Source: Moorella humiferrea
GTDB lineage: Bacteria; Bacillota; DSM-521; Neomoorellales; Neomoorellaceae
Direction of reading: 5' to 3'
Assembly (NCBI RefSeq): GCF_039233145.1
Contig: NZ_CP136419.1
Location: 1,028,001-1,092,000 of the forward strand
DNA length: 64,000 bases
Below, piece by piece: positions 7,930 through 17,482 of this stretch. Positions within the stretch are counted from its first letter, which is position 1, and each line of letters starts with the position of its first letter. The notes beneath the pieces are model-generated. The model saw only the letters and a program-made list of their open reading frames with translations. It searched no databases and was not told where the DNA came from. The translations under genes were made by a program, and so were the position numbers.

Positions 7930-8341
7930 AAATAGCTGTACCATGGCTCCATATAAGCAGATTGACTTGAATGCTAGTAGACATAAAAGTGGGTTAATAA
8001 TAGTTATTTTGGCGAAAACATTAAAAGATTATTTATAGTATAAACCCACATTTGTCCAGGTTCAAACTGGAAATAATTCTTCCAGTTAGACTGGATGGAC
8101 TTCGGCAGTATATCATATCGCCAACGGTACGTGACCGAAAGGATTAGCCCGCCGGTGGGACTGAAGGGGATGTTCAACTCCGAGACCAGCATAAGCCAGC
8201 CTCTTCCGATGGGTAGCCGGATTTGAAGGATATTATAGTAGGAGATAGTTGTATCCCGATAAACTGGAAAATATATTTCAGAACATTAAAGTCATCCCCT
8301 GAGCTGCCTGCAGAGAGATAGACCTCCACACGAGGCCTTTT
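7930..8341. other. Non-coding interval with structured segment between vapC-like gene and comM
   Basis: No gene is supported. From about 8080 to 8245 the DNA becomes GC-rich with several small hairpins: tccagt-tag-actgga at 8082-8096, cggt-acgtg-accg near 8126-8138 and ccc-gccggt-ggg nearby. This resembles the non-coding right ends of IS605-like elements, but no transposase is present. A weak terminator-like hairpin with T runs lies at about 8318-8347 before the comM leader. Confidence 0.4.
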
Positions 8342-8517
8342 CTTTTTTCACCACCTTAGCAGGAACTCCCGTTCTGGTGGCGAATAGCAAATATTGGACA
8401 TAAAACCACCTGGGGGTTCAAAATGCTGGCCATTGTCAATTCCGTCGTTCTCGTGGGCCTGGAGGGCCAAAGTGTACGGGTAGAGGTGGATATTAGTAAC
8501 GGTTTGCCTGTTTGTGA
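8342..8517 (+). repeat. Direct repeat copy B: leader and 5' end of the intact comM
   Basis: The right-hand partner of the 6949-7123 repeat. It contains a leader hairpin (8351-8355 with 8376-8380, inner pairing 8363-8366 with 8371-8374) that also forms in copy A with one G-U style change. It runs into the intact comM gene. Confidence 0.85.
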
Positions 8518-9967
8518 CATAGTAGGCCTACCGGATCCCTCCGTAAAAGAAGCCCGGGAGCGGGTGCGGGCGGCCATTAAAAATTCCGGCTTTGATTTCC
8601 CTTTACGTCGGATAATTGTTAACCTGGCCCCCGGAGATATTAAAAAAGAAGGGCCCATCTATGATCTGCCCATCGCCCTGGGCATTTTGATAGCGGCGGA
8701 AGAGCTGGGCGGCGGACCGGCGGTGCCTGTCTACGCGGTGGGCGAGCTCTCCCTGGAAGGTAGCCTGCGGCCTATACCCGGGGTTCTGCCCATGGCCCTG
8801 GCCCTACAAGAACTCCGGCCGGGAGCTACCTTCATCGTCCCGGCGGCCAATGCCAACGAAGCCGCCCTGGCCTCCAGGATCAAGGTGCTGGCGGCAGATA
8901 GTCTGGCCCAGGTGGTAGCATTCTTGCGGGGGGATGGGGAACTGCCCGAGGTTAAACCGGCGGCAGGAGAAATACCGCCTCCGGTTTTTAACGGTGTCGA
9001 CCTAGCCGACATCAAGGGTCAGATTGCCGCCAAGAGGGGATTGGAAATAGCGGCCGCCGGTGGCCATAATATCCTCCTCATCGGCAGTCCCGGCTCGGGG
9101 AAAACCATGCTGGCCCGGAGCCTGCCTTCAATCCTGCCGCCCCTCACCTATGAAGAGGCCCTTACCGTAACCAAGATTTACAGCGTCGCCGGGCTGCTGG
9201 CCCCCGGCCAGGGGCTGGTAACGGAGCGCCCCTTCCGAACACCCCACCACACAGCTTCAACGGCCAGCATTATCGGCGGCGGCCGTATCCCTAAACCCGG
9301 GGAAGTGAGCCTGGCCACCCACGGCGTCCTTTTCCTGGATGAAATGGCCGAATACCGCCGCGACGTTCTGGAAGCCCTGCGTCAGCCCCTGGAAGACAGG
9401 GTGGTCACAGTCTCGCGGGTGGCGGCCGCCGTTACCTATCCTGCCGATTTTCTATTGATCGGCAGCATGAATCCCTGCCCCTGCGGCTACTATGGCGATC
9501 CGGTCAAGGAATGCCTGTGCACCACCCACCAGGTCGCCCAGTACCGGAAAAGGTTATCCGGGCCTTTACTGGACCGGATAGACCTGCACCTGGAAGTTCC
9601 CCGGCTGACCTACCATGAAGTCGAAACCGGGACCACGCCGGAAAACTCGGCTGCTGTAAGGGAGCGGGTTACGGCCGCCCGCCTGAAGCAGCGGGAGAGG
9701 TTTAAGGGGACGGGGGTGGCCTGCAATGCCGCCATGACCCCGCGCCAGGTACATCAATTTTGCCGCCTGGAACACCAGGCGCGCGCCCTTTTACGCGATG
9801 CCTTCAACAAGTTGGGCCTCTCCATGCGGGCCCATGACCGCCTGCTCAAGGTGGCCCGCACCATCGCCGACCTGGAAGGATCGGAGTTGATAACTGCCGC
9901 CCACCTGGCTGAAGCTATCCAGTACCGCAGCCTGGACTGGGGCGAAGAGAAACAGGCAATACGGTAA
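8423..9967 (+). CDS. comM: YifB/ComM family Mg chelatase-like AAA+ ATPase
   Basis: 514 residues, ATG 8423 after GGGGG. The order is typical: an N-terminal ChlI-like domain (about 20-140), a Walker A motif GSPGSGKT near residue 220, Walker B with LFLDEMAEY, a CPCGYYGDP cysteine loop, and a C-terminal winged helix. In Gram-negative bacteria ComM is a helicase that helps branch migration of incoming DNA during transformation; the Firmicute role is assumed similar. dprA, another DNA-uptake gene, lies 2 kb downstream. A truncated, synonymously diverged copy of its 5' end lies upstream at 7029. Confidence 0.9.
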   Translation: MLAIVNSVVLVGLEGQSVRVEVDISNGLPVCDIVGLPDPSVKEARERVRAAIKNSGFDFPLRRIIVNLAPGDIKKEGPIYDLPIALGILIAAEELGGGPAVPVYAVGELSLEGSLRPIPGVLPMALALQELRPGATFIVPAANANEAALASRIKVLAADSLAQVVAFLRGDGELPEVKPAAGEIPPPVFNGVDLADIKGQIAAKRGLEIAAAGGHNILLIGSPGSGKTMLARSLPSILPPLTYEEALTVTKIYSVAGLLAPGQGLVTERPFRTPHHTASTASIIGGGRIPKPGEVSLATHGVLFLDEMAEYRRDVLEALRQPLEDRVVTVSRVAAAVTYPADFLLIGSMNPCPCGYYGDPVKECLCTTHQVAQYRKRLSGPLLDRIDLHLEVPRLTYHEVETGTTPENSAAVRERVTAARLKQRERFKGTGVACNAAMTPRQVHQFCRLEHQARALLRDAFNKLGLSMRAHDRLLKVARTIADLEGSELITAAHLAEAIQYRSLDWGEEKQAIR

Positions 9968-10063
9968 TTTAGTAAATAAGGTTTGGCTACCGGACTTATA
10001 CAAAAAAGCTGTCGGCTATTATTGAGTAGCCGGAACAAGGTGGTTAGTTATAAAGTTATTTAA

Positions 10064-10105
10064 GGCAGGGCATGTTATTTGGCGTAAAGCCAGAATTTAC
10101 CTGCC
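10064..10105 (+). promoter_or_regulatory. Nested hairpin in the leader of the DUF2148 gene
   Basis: GGCAGG at 10064-10069 pairs with CCTGCC at 10100-10105 around an inner 4-bp hairpin (10080-10083 with 10089-10092). It ends about 30 bases before the DUF2148 start codon. It does not match a riboswitch class I can name; it could be a leader control element or a transcript-stabilising structure. Confidence 0.35.
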
Positions 10106-10136
10106 CACCCCAAACATAAAAAGGAGGCAAACCATT

Positions 10137-10661
10137 ATGCCTGAATTCCAAGCCATGGGTTTAATCGCCGAGCTAATGGCCATTGCCGCCCGGACCGCGC
10201 CCAAAGCCGGCGGGAAAGACTTTATTGAGTTAAAAATCCTCCAGGGGGAAACCCTGGAGGAGCTGGCCGCGGCAATGGCCCGCTATGGCCAGGAGAGTGG
10301 GAAGAAAAATTTTGATCGCGATGGCGATAATGTCCGCCGTTCTGATGCTGTTCTCCTGGTAGGGCTGAAAAATGCTGCTAAAACTGGCCTGGACTGTGGT
10401 GCCTGCGGTGTTCCCCGCTGTGCCGACCTGGAACAGATCCATGATGGTCCCGAGTTTGCCGGCCCCATCTGCGCCTGGCGGTTGATGGACCTGGGGATAG
10501 CCCTGGGTTCGGCCGCGAAAATGGCGGGGATGCTTAATGCCGACAACCGCATTATGTATCGTATCGGGGTCGTGGCCAGGAAGATGGGCCTTATGGATGC
10601 CGACGTTATCGCCGGCATTCCCATTGCAGCAACAGGAAAAAATATTTATTTCGATCGTTAA
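10137..10661 (+). CDS. DUF2148 ferredoxin-like domain protein
   Basis: 174 residues; ATG 10137 after AAGGAGG. A conserved cysteine group DCGACGVPRC lies around residues 84-94 with another cysteine in GPICAWRLMDLG. Such cysteines probably hold an Fe-S cluster. The family (COG4739) is common in anaerobes and has no agreed function. There is no signal peptide; a helical C-terminus is glycine- and alanine-rich. It stands alone, with a hairpin after it and an alcohol dehydrogenase-like gene next. A redox role is inferred from the cysteines only. Confidence 0.75.
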   Translation: MPEFQAMGLIAELMAIAARTAPKAGGKDFIELKILQGETLEELAAAMARYGQESGKKNFDRDGDNVRRSDAVLLVGLKNAAKTGLDCGACGVPRCADLEQIHDGPEFAGPICAWRLMDLGIALGSAAKMAGMLNADNRIMYRIGVVARKMGLMDADVIAGIPIAATGKNIYFDR

Positions 10662-10681
10662 GCTGTTTATTAGACCCCTGA

Positions 10682-10703
10682 CGCCCAGGGCCTTCCCTGG
10701 GCG
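10682..10703 (+). terminator. Hairpin after the DUF2148 gene
   Basis: A 9-bp GC-rich stem (10682-10690 with 10695-10703) with a 4-nt loop, followed by cccatttatt. The T tract is short, so termination strength is uncertain. Confidence 0.55.
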
Positions 10704-10739
10704 CCCATTTATTATAAAAACTTTGGTGAGGCGATAAAA

Positions 10740-11843
10740 TTGACCTTCCGTTTTTACCTGCCTACCCGGGTGTTTTTTGGTGAAGGGGTATTAAAAGAAC
10801 ATGGTGATTTTTTAGGTAGGCTAGGAAGACGAGCCCTTGTAGTTACCGGACGTAAAAGCGCCATTGTCAGCGGTGCCATGGCCGATTTTGAAGAATTGGC
10901 GAAAAGTCTGGGATTAAGTTGGATAATTTACGACGAGGTAGCGGCCAACCCGACTCTGGAGACGGTGGCTAAAGCTATTGACCTGGCGCGTGGCGAGAAG
11001 GTCGACCTGGTAATCGGCATTGGCGGCGGCTCGCCCCTGGATACGGCCAAAGCCGTAGCCCTTCTGGCACCAAACCGGGCGGAGGCGGCCGAATTGTACG
11101 AGGCCAAACTCCCTGTGGAGCCCTTGCCTATGGTGGCCATCCCAACAACCGCCGGCACCGGCAGCGAGGTCACCCAGAACGCCGTTTTTACCCTTCCTGA
11201 TAAGCAAACTAAAAAAGGTTTCAGCGACGACCGTTGCTTTCCTCGAGTGGCCCTGGTGGACCCCCGCTATACCTATACCTTGCCCCGGGACGTTACCATA
11301 GATACCGCCCTCGACGCCCTGAGCCATGCTGTCGAAGGCTATTTATCAAAGCGCTCAACCCCTTTAACCGATACCCTGGCCATGGAGGCAATAAAAATTT
11401 TTTCCCGACATAAACACGGATTGCTAGAGGACGAATTAACACCGGTTACCAGAAACGAATTGATGTACGCTTCAACGTTGGCGGGTATGGTCATCGCCCA
11501 TACCAGAACTACTCTTCTTCATACCCTGGGTTATCCTTTAACCTACAGCCACGACATACCCCACGGCCGGGCCAACGGGTATTTACTGGCGGCATACCTT
11601 GAGTTCATTCAACCTGCGGAACCAGTTAAAGTGGACACTCTCCTTAAAGCCCTTGGAATGAATTCTGTAGCAGAAATCCAGGAGTTGATTCGCCATTTAT
11701 TGCCACCTGCGACCCAATTTTCGAAGGCAGAGCTGGAAAGAATGGCCTCCCTGGTAGTCAATGCCGAGAGCCTGACCTTTACGGCCCGCCGCGCAACTTT
11801 AGACGACTTATATGGCATTCTGGCAAAAAGTTTAGGACAATAA
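10740..11843 (+). CDS. Iron-containing alcohol dehydrogenase family protein
   Basis: 367 residues from TTG 10740, with GGTGAGG about 8 nt upstream. Motifs of Fe-dependent alcohol dehydrogenases are visible: the NAD(P)-binding GGGSPLDTAKA near residue 98, TTAGTGSEV, and metal-ligand candidates in DALSHAVEGY, LLHTLGYPL and PHGRANG. Such enzymes reduce aldehydes or oxidise alcohols in the cytoplasm. Substrate specificity cannot be read from the sequence. The gene appears monocistronic, between a hairpin and the dprA promoter. Confidence 0.85.
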   Translation: MTFRFYLPTRVFFGEGVLKEHGDFLGRLGRRALVVTGRKSAIVSGAMADFEELAKSLGLSWIIYDEVAANPTLETVAKAIDLARGEKVDLVIGIGGGSPLDTAKAVALLAPNRAEAAELYEAKLPVEPLPMVAIPTTAGTGSEVTQNAVFTLPDKQTKKGFSDDRCFPRVALVDPRYTYTLPRDVTIDTALDALSHAVEGYLSKRSTPLTDTLAMEAIKIFSRHKHGLLEDELTPVTRNELMYASTLAGMVIAHTRTTLLHTLGYPLTYSHDIPHGRANGYLLAAYLEFIQPAEPVKVDTLLKALGMNSVAEIQELIRHLLPPATQFSKAELERMASLVVNAESLTFTARRATLDDLYGILAKSLGQ

Positions 11844-11860
11844 ACTATTTGCCTTCACCC

Positions 11861-11889
11861 TTGACGGTACGGTAAATAATAGATATGCT
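11861..11889 (+). promoter_or_regulatory. Promoter upstream of dprA
   Basis: TTGACG (11861-11866), 17-bp spacer, TATGCT (11884-11889): a near-consensus vegetative promoter about 65 bases before the dprA start. It probably drives the dprA-topA-trmFO run. Confidence 0.7.
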
Positions 11890-11952
11890 TTAAAAAAACC
11901 GGTAGTATTTCACTGACAGGCGACAGAATGGAATTACAGCAGGGGAGAAACT

Positions 11953-13050
11953 ATGGACGAGAGGTCTTTCTGGGTGGCCCTGCAACAGGTACCGGGCCTG
12001 GGGGCGCGCCGGTTTTTACGGCTGGTTCAAATATTCGGCAGTCCCCGGGCCGTTTGGGAAGCGCCAGATAATGAGCTTTTGACAATAGAAGGCCTCGGTA
12101 AAGCTATAAGCAACTTGCTGCAATGGCGCCGCCAGGTAACGCCGAAGAGACTTATGGCTAAACTAGATTCAGCCGGAATAAAAGTTCTAACCCTGGCGGA
12201 TGAGGCTTATCCCCTGGAATTAAAGCGTATTTACGACCCACCCCCGGTCCTCTACTGGCGGGGGAGCCGTCTGCCGGGACAAGAGCTAAGAATCGCCATC
12301 GTCGGTACCCGCAGGGCTACGGCCTACGGCCTTAAAGTGGCTGAACAGCTGGCGGAAGAACTCGCGGCCGCCGGCGTTGGCGTTGTCAGCGGCCTGGCCC
12401 GGGGGATAGATGCGGCTGCCCATCGGGGGGCCATCAAGGGCAACGGCCCCACCTGGGGCATTCTCGGCTGCGGGGTAGACGTTGTTTATCCTCCGGAACA
12501 CCGGGAACTTTACCACAAGGTAATGGATCATGGCGCCATTATTTCCGAGTATCCACCGGGAACGCGCCCGGAGGCCGGTCATTTTCCTGCGCGCAATCGC
12601 ATCATCAGCGGCCTGACAAAGGGTACGGTGGTCGTCGAGGCCGCGGCCAAAAGCGGGGCATTAATCACAGCCGACCTGGCCCTGGAACAAAACCGCGACG
12701 TTTTTGCCGTCCCGGGGCCCGTTACCAGCCGTTACAGCCAGGGCACCAATGAATTAATAAAACAGGGGGCCAGGGTAGTTACGGGAGCGGGGGATATTCT
12801 GGCCGAATATGTGTCCGAATATGAAAGAGATAGTTTGTGGCAGTTAACTCCTCAGGAATACCGGGCGGAGGCCGGCTTAACGGCCGCAGAGGAAAAAATA
12901 ATGGCTGGTCTCAGCGTCGTTCCTGTTCATCTGGATGCCATTCTGGCTACAACCGGTTTGCCTCCGGGAGAAGTGAATACCGCCCTGCTTCAGCTGGAAA
13001 TGCGCAAGCTTATCCGGCGCTTGCCGGGAGGTTTCTACCTGCGCTGTTAG
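11953..13050 (+). CDS. dprA: DNA processing protein DprA
   Basis: 365 residues; ATG 11953 after AGGGGAG. An N-terminal helix-hairpin-helix region (LQQVPGLGARRFLRL) is followed by the Rossmann-like core with AIVGTRRAT, GLARGIDAAAH, ILGCGVD and FPARNRIISGL. The C-terminal 60 residues form a winged-helix-like domain. DprA binds single-stranded DNA entering the cell and loads RecA. It lies directly before topA, as in most Firmicutes, 12 bases apart. Confidence 0.95.
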   Translation: MDERSFWVALQQVPGLGARRFLRLVQIFGSPRAVWEAPDNELLTIEGLGKAISNLLQWRRQVTPKRLMAKLDSAGIKVLTLADEAYPLELKRIYDPPPVLYWRGSRLPGQELRIAIVGTRRATAYGLKVAEQLAEELAAAGVGVVSGLARGIDAAAHRGAIKGNGPTWGILGCGVDVVYPPEHRELYHKVMDHGAIISEYPPGTRPEAGHFPARNRIISGLTKGTVVVEAAAKSGALITADLALEQNRDVFAVPGPVTSRYSQGTNELIKQGARVVTGAGDILAEYVSEYERDSLWQLTPQEYRAEAGLTAAEEKIMAGLSVVPVHLDAILATTGLPPGEVNTALLQLEMRKLIRRLPGGFYLRC

Positions 13051-13062
13051 GGGGGAGACTTT

Positions 13063-15153
13063 TTGGCCCATACGCTAGTTATTGTGGAATCACCCGCCAA
13101 GGCCAAGACCATTGGGAAATTTCTGGGGCGAAACTTTTTAATCAAATCTTCCATGGGACACGTCCGCGATCTTCCCAAGAGTCAATTCGGCGTCGATGTA
13201 GAGCACGGTTTTGAACCCCGCTATATCACCATTCGTGGTAAAGGAGCCATTGTCAAAGACCTCCGGGAAGCCGCCCAGAAATGCCAGCGGATTCTGTTGG
13301 CCACGGACCCGGACCGGGAAGGCGAAGCGATCGCCTGGCATCTGAGCCATCTTTTAGAACTGCCCCAGGGACCGGTACGGATCGAATTCAACGAAATTAC
13401 CCGTAACGCCGTCCAGGAAGCCATAAAAAAACCCAGGGAGATAGACCAAAACCGGGTCGATGCCCAGCAGGCCCGTAGGGTCCTCGATCGATTGGTAGGG
13501 TATCGGCTGAGTCCCCTCCTTTGGCGTAAAGTGCGTAAAGGTTTAAGCGCCGGCCGGGTGCAGTCGGTGGCAGTGCGCTTAATCGTCGATAGAGAACGCG
13601 AAATTGAGGCCTTTGAGCCGGAAGAATACTGGAGCCTGACGGCATGGCTTTTGAGTGGTGACGACGGTGAGGCCTTCCCGGCCAAGCTTTATAAATATGC
13701 TGGCGAGGAGCCGGAAATAAAAAACGAAGACCAGATGCGGGCCGTCTTGGCGTCTTTGGAGGGAGCCGCCTATACCGTCACCCAAATCAAGCGGCGGGAG
13801 CGGCGCAAAAATCCGGCACCTCCCTTTACCACCAGCACGCTGCAGCAAGAGGCTTCGCGCAAGCTTAACTTCACCGCCAGGCGTACTATGCAGGTCGCCC
13901 AGCAGCTCTATGAAGGCATCGACCTGGGCGGCAGCGAAGGTCCAGTGGGTTTGATAACCTATATCCGCACCGATTCTACCCGTATTGCCGCCGTGGCCCA
14001 GCTGGAGGCCAGGGATTTTTTAATGGAACGTTTCGGTCCCGAATATGTCCCTGAAGGTTTGAGACAGTTTAAAGCACGTTCGGACATTCAGGACGCCCAT
14101 GAAGCCATTCGTCCTACTTCCATTTGGCGGGAACCCGAATCCTTGAAAAACGTCCTGACCCGGGACCAATTTCGCCTCTATAACCTCATCTGGGAGCGCT
14201 TTGTGGCCAGCCAGATGCAGGCCGCCGTCATGGATACTACGACTGTGGATATTAGCGCCGGCCCCTGCCTGTTCCGGGCCAGCGGTTCGGTGATAAAGTT
14301 CCCTGGCTACCTGCGGGTTTACCAGGAAGGTAGCGATGGGGAGGGCAGGGAACAGGAACAAAGGCTTCCCGAACTGAGCGAAGGAGAAGTTTTGCGTCTC
14401 CAGTCTCTTGAGCCGAAACAGCACTTTACCCAGCCGCCGCCGCGCTATACTGAGGCCACTCTGGTAAAAACAATGGAAGAACTGGGGATCGGTCGCCCCA
14501 GCACCTATGCTCCCACCATTGAAACCATCTTGGAACGGGGCTACGTAATTAGGGAACAGAAACAATTTATTCCCACAGAACTGGGGCGTGTGGTGGTGGA
14601 TCTTTTAAAAGAACATTTTCCCGATATCATTGACGTCGAATTTACGGCCCACATGGAGCAGCAGCTTGATGAAATTGAAGCCGGTAAACTCCCATGGCGT
14701 CAGGTGGTGGCCGAATTCTACGGCCCCTTCAGCCGCGTTCTGGAACGGGCTGAAAAGGAAATCGCCGCCATAGAGCTGCCGGAAGAAGTCAGCGAAGAAA
14801 AATGTGAGCTCTGCGGCCGTAACCTGGTTGTCAAAACGGGACGCTTCGGTAAGTTTTTGGCCTGTCCCGGCTTTCCGGAGTGTCGCTTCACCAAACCCCT
14901 GCTGGAAACCATAGGCGTTACCTGTCCCAAATGCGGGGGAGAAATAGTCGCCAGGAGAACGAAAAAAGGGCGCAGATTTTACGGCTGTCAAAACTACCCG
15001 GAGTGCGACTACGTATCGTGGGAGAAACCTGCCGGCCGCGACTGTCCCCATTGTGGTACCCGTATGGTGGAAAAATCCTCCCGTCATGGCGTACGTCTAA
15101 TATGTCCCAATAAAGAGTGTGCGTACGAGGAAATGGTCCAGGAGGCCAGGTAA
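13063..15153 (+). CDS. topA: DNA topoisomerase I
   Basis: 696 residues from TTG 13063, behind GGGGGAG. The Toprim domain starts at once (LVIVESPAKAKTIGKFLG) with the DPDREGEA acidic motif. The catalytic tyrosine is Y300 in ITYIRTDS. Three four-cysteine zinc ribbons occupy about residues 580-695 (CELCG, CPKCGG and CPHCG starts). The type IA enzyme relaxes negative supercoils. Length and domain order are standard for Firmicutes. It is followed 27 bases later by trmFO, the conserved order. Confidence 0.97.
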   Translation: MAHTLVIVESPAKAKTIGKFLGRNFLIKSSMGHVRDLPKSQFGVDVEHGFEPRYITIRGKGAIVKDLREAAQKCQRILLATDPDREGEAIAWHLSHLLELPQGPVRIEFNEITRNAVQEAIKKPREIDQNRVDAQQARRVLDRLVGYRLSPLLWRKVRKGLSAGRVQSVAVRLIVDREREIEAFEPEEYWSLTAWLLSGDDGEAFPAKLYKYAGEEPEIKNEDQMRAVLASLEGAAYTVTQIKRRERRKNPAPPFTTSTLQQEASRKLNFTARRTMQVAQQLYEGIDLGGSEGPVGLITYIRTDSTRIAAVAQLEARDFLMERFGPEYVPEGLRQFKARSDIQDAHEAIRPTSIWREPESLKNVLTRDQFRLYNLIWERFVASQMQAAVMDTTTVDISAGPCLFRASGSVIKFPGYLRVYQEGSDGEGREQEQRLPELSEGEVLRLQSLEPKQHFTQPPPRYTEATLVKTMEELGIGRPSTYAPTIETILERGYVIREQKQFIPTELGRVVVDLLKEHFPDIIDVEFTAHMEQQLDEIEAGKLPWRQVVAEFYGPFSRVLERAEKEIAAIELPEEVSEEKCELCGRNLVVKTGRFGKFLACPGFPECRFTKPLLETIGVTCPKCGGEIVARRTKKGRRFYGCQNYPECDYVSWEKPAGRDCPHCGTRMVEKSSRHGVRLICPNKECAYEEMVQEAR

Positions 15154-15180
15154 TTTGCTGCTAACGGAGGGAATAATAAG

Positions 15181-16494
15181 TTGGCGGAAAAACTGATTGT
15201 TATCGGTGGGGGGCTGGCGGGGAGCGAAGCGGCCTGGCAGGCGGCCAGGCGAGGAATCAAGGTGGAGTTGTGGGAGATGCGGCCGGGCAAAATGACCCCG
15301 GCCCACCGTACCGGGTACCTCGCCGAGCTGGTCTGCTCCAACTCGCTGCGGGCCGACACCGTGGAGAACGCCGCCGGTCTGTTAAAGGCGGAAATGCGCC
15401 TGGCCCGTTCCCTTATTATTAATGTGGCCGAAGAATGCCGCGTGCCCGCCGGCAAGGCCCTAGCCGTTGACAGGGAGGAATTTGCCGCCAGGGTTACGGC
15501 CGCCCTTGAGGCTGAAGCTAACATCACTATTATCCGGGAGGAATCCCGTGTCATACCGGAGCATACGCCGGTGATAATCGCTACCGGTCCTTTAACTTCT
15601 CCGGCCCTGGCGGAGAGCTTAAAAAGTTTGACCGGTACCAATTACCTGTATTTTTACGATGCGGCGGCGCCGATCGTCACCGCCGATTCCCTGAATTACA
15701 GCCGAATATTTAAGGGTTCCCGCTACGGACGGGGAGAAGAAGATTACCTTAACTGTCCATTAAACGAAGAGGAATACATGCGCTTTTATAAAGCTTTAAT
15801 TACGGCAGAGCGCCATCCCCGCCATGAATTTGAACCCGAAATAGTTTTTGAAGGGTGCATGCCGGTGGAGGTCATGGCCGCCAGGGGACCAGACACTTTG
15901 CGCTACGGTCCCATGCGGCCGGTCGGGCTTATCGACCCGTCCACCGGTAGAGAACCTTATGCGGTGGTGCAACTGCGCCGGGACAACCTAGCCGGTACCC
16001 TGTATAACCTGGTGGGTTTTCAGACCAGTTTGAAATGGGGAGAACAGGAGAGGGTCTTTCGACTGATACCCGGGCTGGAAGAAGCAGAATTCGTACGTTT
16101 TGGTGTCATGCACCGCAATACTTATATAAACTCGCCCCGGATCCTCAAACCGACTTTACAGTTGAAGGAACATCCGCAAATTTTCCTGGCCGGCCAGCTT
16201 ACCGGGGTGGAGGGTTATGTTGAATCTGCAGCCGGCGGGTTGGTGGCCGGAATCAACGCCGCCCGTTTAATTAAAGGTAAAGACCCAATAGTCCTGCCGC
16301 CAGAAACGGCCCACGGCGCCCTTCTTCATTACATCACCGATCCCACCCATGATCCTTTACAGCCGATGCATATTAATTTCGGCCTGCTGCCGCCCCTCGA
16401 GCGCCGGGTGAAAAATCGGGAAGCCCGTAACCGCGCCTTAGCCGAACGGGCATTAGCTATCTGGTCGAGTCTCGGTGAATTTTCCGGCAATTGA
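15181..16494 (+). CDS. trmFO: Methylenetetrahydrofolate-tRNA-(uracil-5-)-methyltransferase TrmFO
   Basis: 437 residues from TTG 15181, behind GGAGGG. The FAD-binding [13 protein letters not shown] motif lies near the N-terminus, and the VCSNSLR segment and the [16 protein letters not shown] block near the C-terminus are diagnostic for TrmFO. The enzyme makes ribothymidine-54 in tRNA using methylene-tetrahydrofolate and FAD. A folate-dependent route fits an acetogen-like host, but the gene is general in Firmicutes. It lies between topA and xerC as usual. Confidence 0.96.
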   Translation: MAEKLIVIGGGLAGSEAAWQAARRGIKVELWEMRPGKMTPAHRTGYLAELVCSNSLRADTVENAAGLLKAEMRLARSLIINVAEECRVPAGKALAVDREEFAARVTAALEAEANITIIREESRVIPEHTPVIIATGPLTSPALAESLKSLTGTNYLYFYDAAAPIVTADSLNYSRIFKGSRYGRGEEDYLNCPLNEEEYMRFYKALITAERHPRHEFEPEIVFEGCMPVEVMAARGPDTLRYGPMRPVGLIDPSTGREPYAVVQLRRDNLAGTLYNLVGFQTSLKWGEQERVFRLIPGLEEAEFVRFGVMHRNTYINSPRILKPTLQLKEHPQIFLAGQLTGVEGYVESAAGGLVAGINAARLIKGKDPIVLPPETAHGALLHYITDPTHDPLQPMHINFGLLPPLERRVKNREARNRALAERALAIWSSLGEFSGN

Positions 16495-16547
16495 CTTGCA
16501 CTGAATAAATGGATGTGTTAGCATATATAGGGTTCGGGGGTGAGGGT

Positions 16548-17477
16548 ATGATCGGGAGGGCCTTTCAGGAAGGTCTGAAGGGATACGTCCTGTACCTTGA
16601 AGGCGAAAAAAACGCCTCGCCCTGTACGGTAGCCGCCTACCGAAAGGATATCGAACAATTTGCGGCCTTTATATATGAACGTTGCGGCCCGGAAGCCGAA
16701 CCCGGCGACGTGGACACCTGGTGGGTACGCCGTTTTTTAGGCTGGCTGAATCAAAAGGGACAGGCAAAGAGCAGCATGAACCGCAAATTGGCGGCCCTGC
16801 GTTCCTTCTACCGTTTTTTACTACGAGAAGGGAAGGTAGATAAGAGCCCGGCGGCCCTGGTGACAGGGCCGCGCCGGGAGAAGCTCTTGCCCAGGTTCTT
16901 AAGCTATGCCGAAATAGAAAAACTGCTGGCTATTCCGGTTGACACCCCCCTTGGCTTACGAGATCGGGCCATACTGGAAACCCTCTACGCCTCCGGTATC
17001 AGGGTTAGCGAACTAGTAAGCCTGAACATAGAAAACCTTGATTTAACTGCCGGTTACGCCCGCGTCCTGGGCAAGGGTCGCAGGGAAAGGATTGTTCCCT
17101 TGGGAAGCCATGCCGTTAAAGCCCTCGAAGACTATCTGGCTCGGGGAAGGCCGAGCCTTGCCGCCCGCCGCCGACCGCCGGAAACTCAGGCCCTGTATCT
17201 GAACCATCATGGGGGGCGCTTAACGGCGCGGGGGGTACGGGAACGCATGGAACATTATGTCGCCCGGGCTGCCCTGAACGGCGGTATTTCACCCCATACC
17301 TTGCGCCATTGTTTTGCCACCCATATGCTGGAAAGGGGTGCAGATCTCCGGGTGGTTCAGGAGCTTTTAGGCCACGTTAACCTTTCCACCACCCAGATTT
17401 ATACCCATATCAGCCAGGCCAGATTGCGAGAAATATATCAGGAGGCCCATCCCAGGGCTAGAAGAAGTGAGGGGTAG
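16548..17477 (+). CDS. xerC: Tyrosine recombinase XerC
   Basis: About 309 residues from ATG 16548, preceded by GGGGGTGAGGG; longer in-frame starts lack such a site. The N-terminal SAM-like domain (about 1-100) precedes the catalytic domain with SGIRVSEL (arginine), [11 protein letters not shown] (H-x-x-R), [11 protein letters not shown] and the nucleophile tyrosine in QIYTHIS. With XerD it resolves chromosome dimers at dif. It is followed 5 bases later by hslV, the classical codV-codW-codX-codY order. Confidence 0.95.
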   Translation: MIGRAFQEGLKGYVLYLEGEKNASPCTVAAYRKDIEQFAAFIYERCGPEAEPGDVDTWWVRRFLGWLNQKGQAKSSMNRKLAALRSFYRFLLREGKVDKSPAALVTGPRREKLLPRFLSYAEIEKLLAIPVDTPLGLRDRAILETLYASGIRVSELVSLNIENLDLTAGYARVLGKGRRERIVPLGSHAVKALEDYLARGRPSLAARRRPPETQALYLNHHGGRLTARGVRERMEHYVARAALNGGISPHTLRHCFATHMLERGADLRVVQELLGHVNLSTTQIYTHISQARLREIYQEAHPRARRSEG

Positions 17478-17482
17478 TACTT

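Noticed and set aside
10064-10105. Known riboswitch class in the DUF2148 leader
   Set aside because: I compared it with remembered THF, preQ1, fluoride and guanidine patterns and saw no match; kept only as a hairpin.
13221-13685. Minus-strand open frame inside topA
   Set aside because: Shadow of a highly conserved gene, with no start signals.
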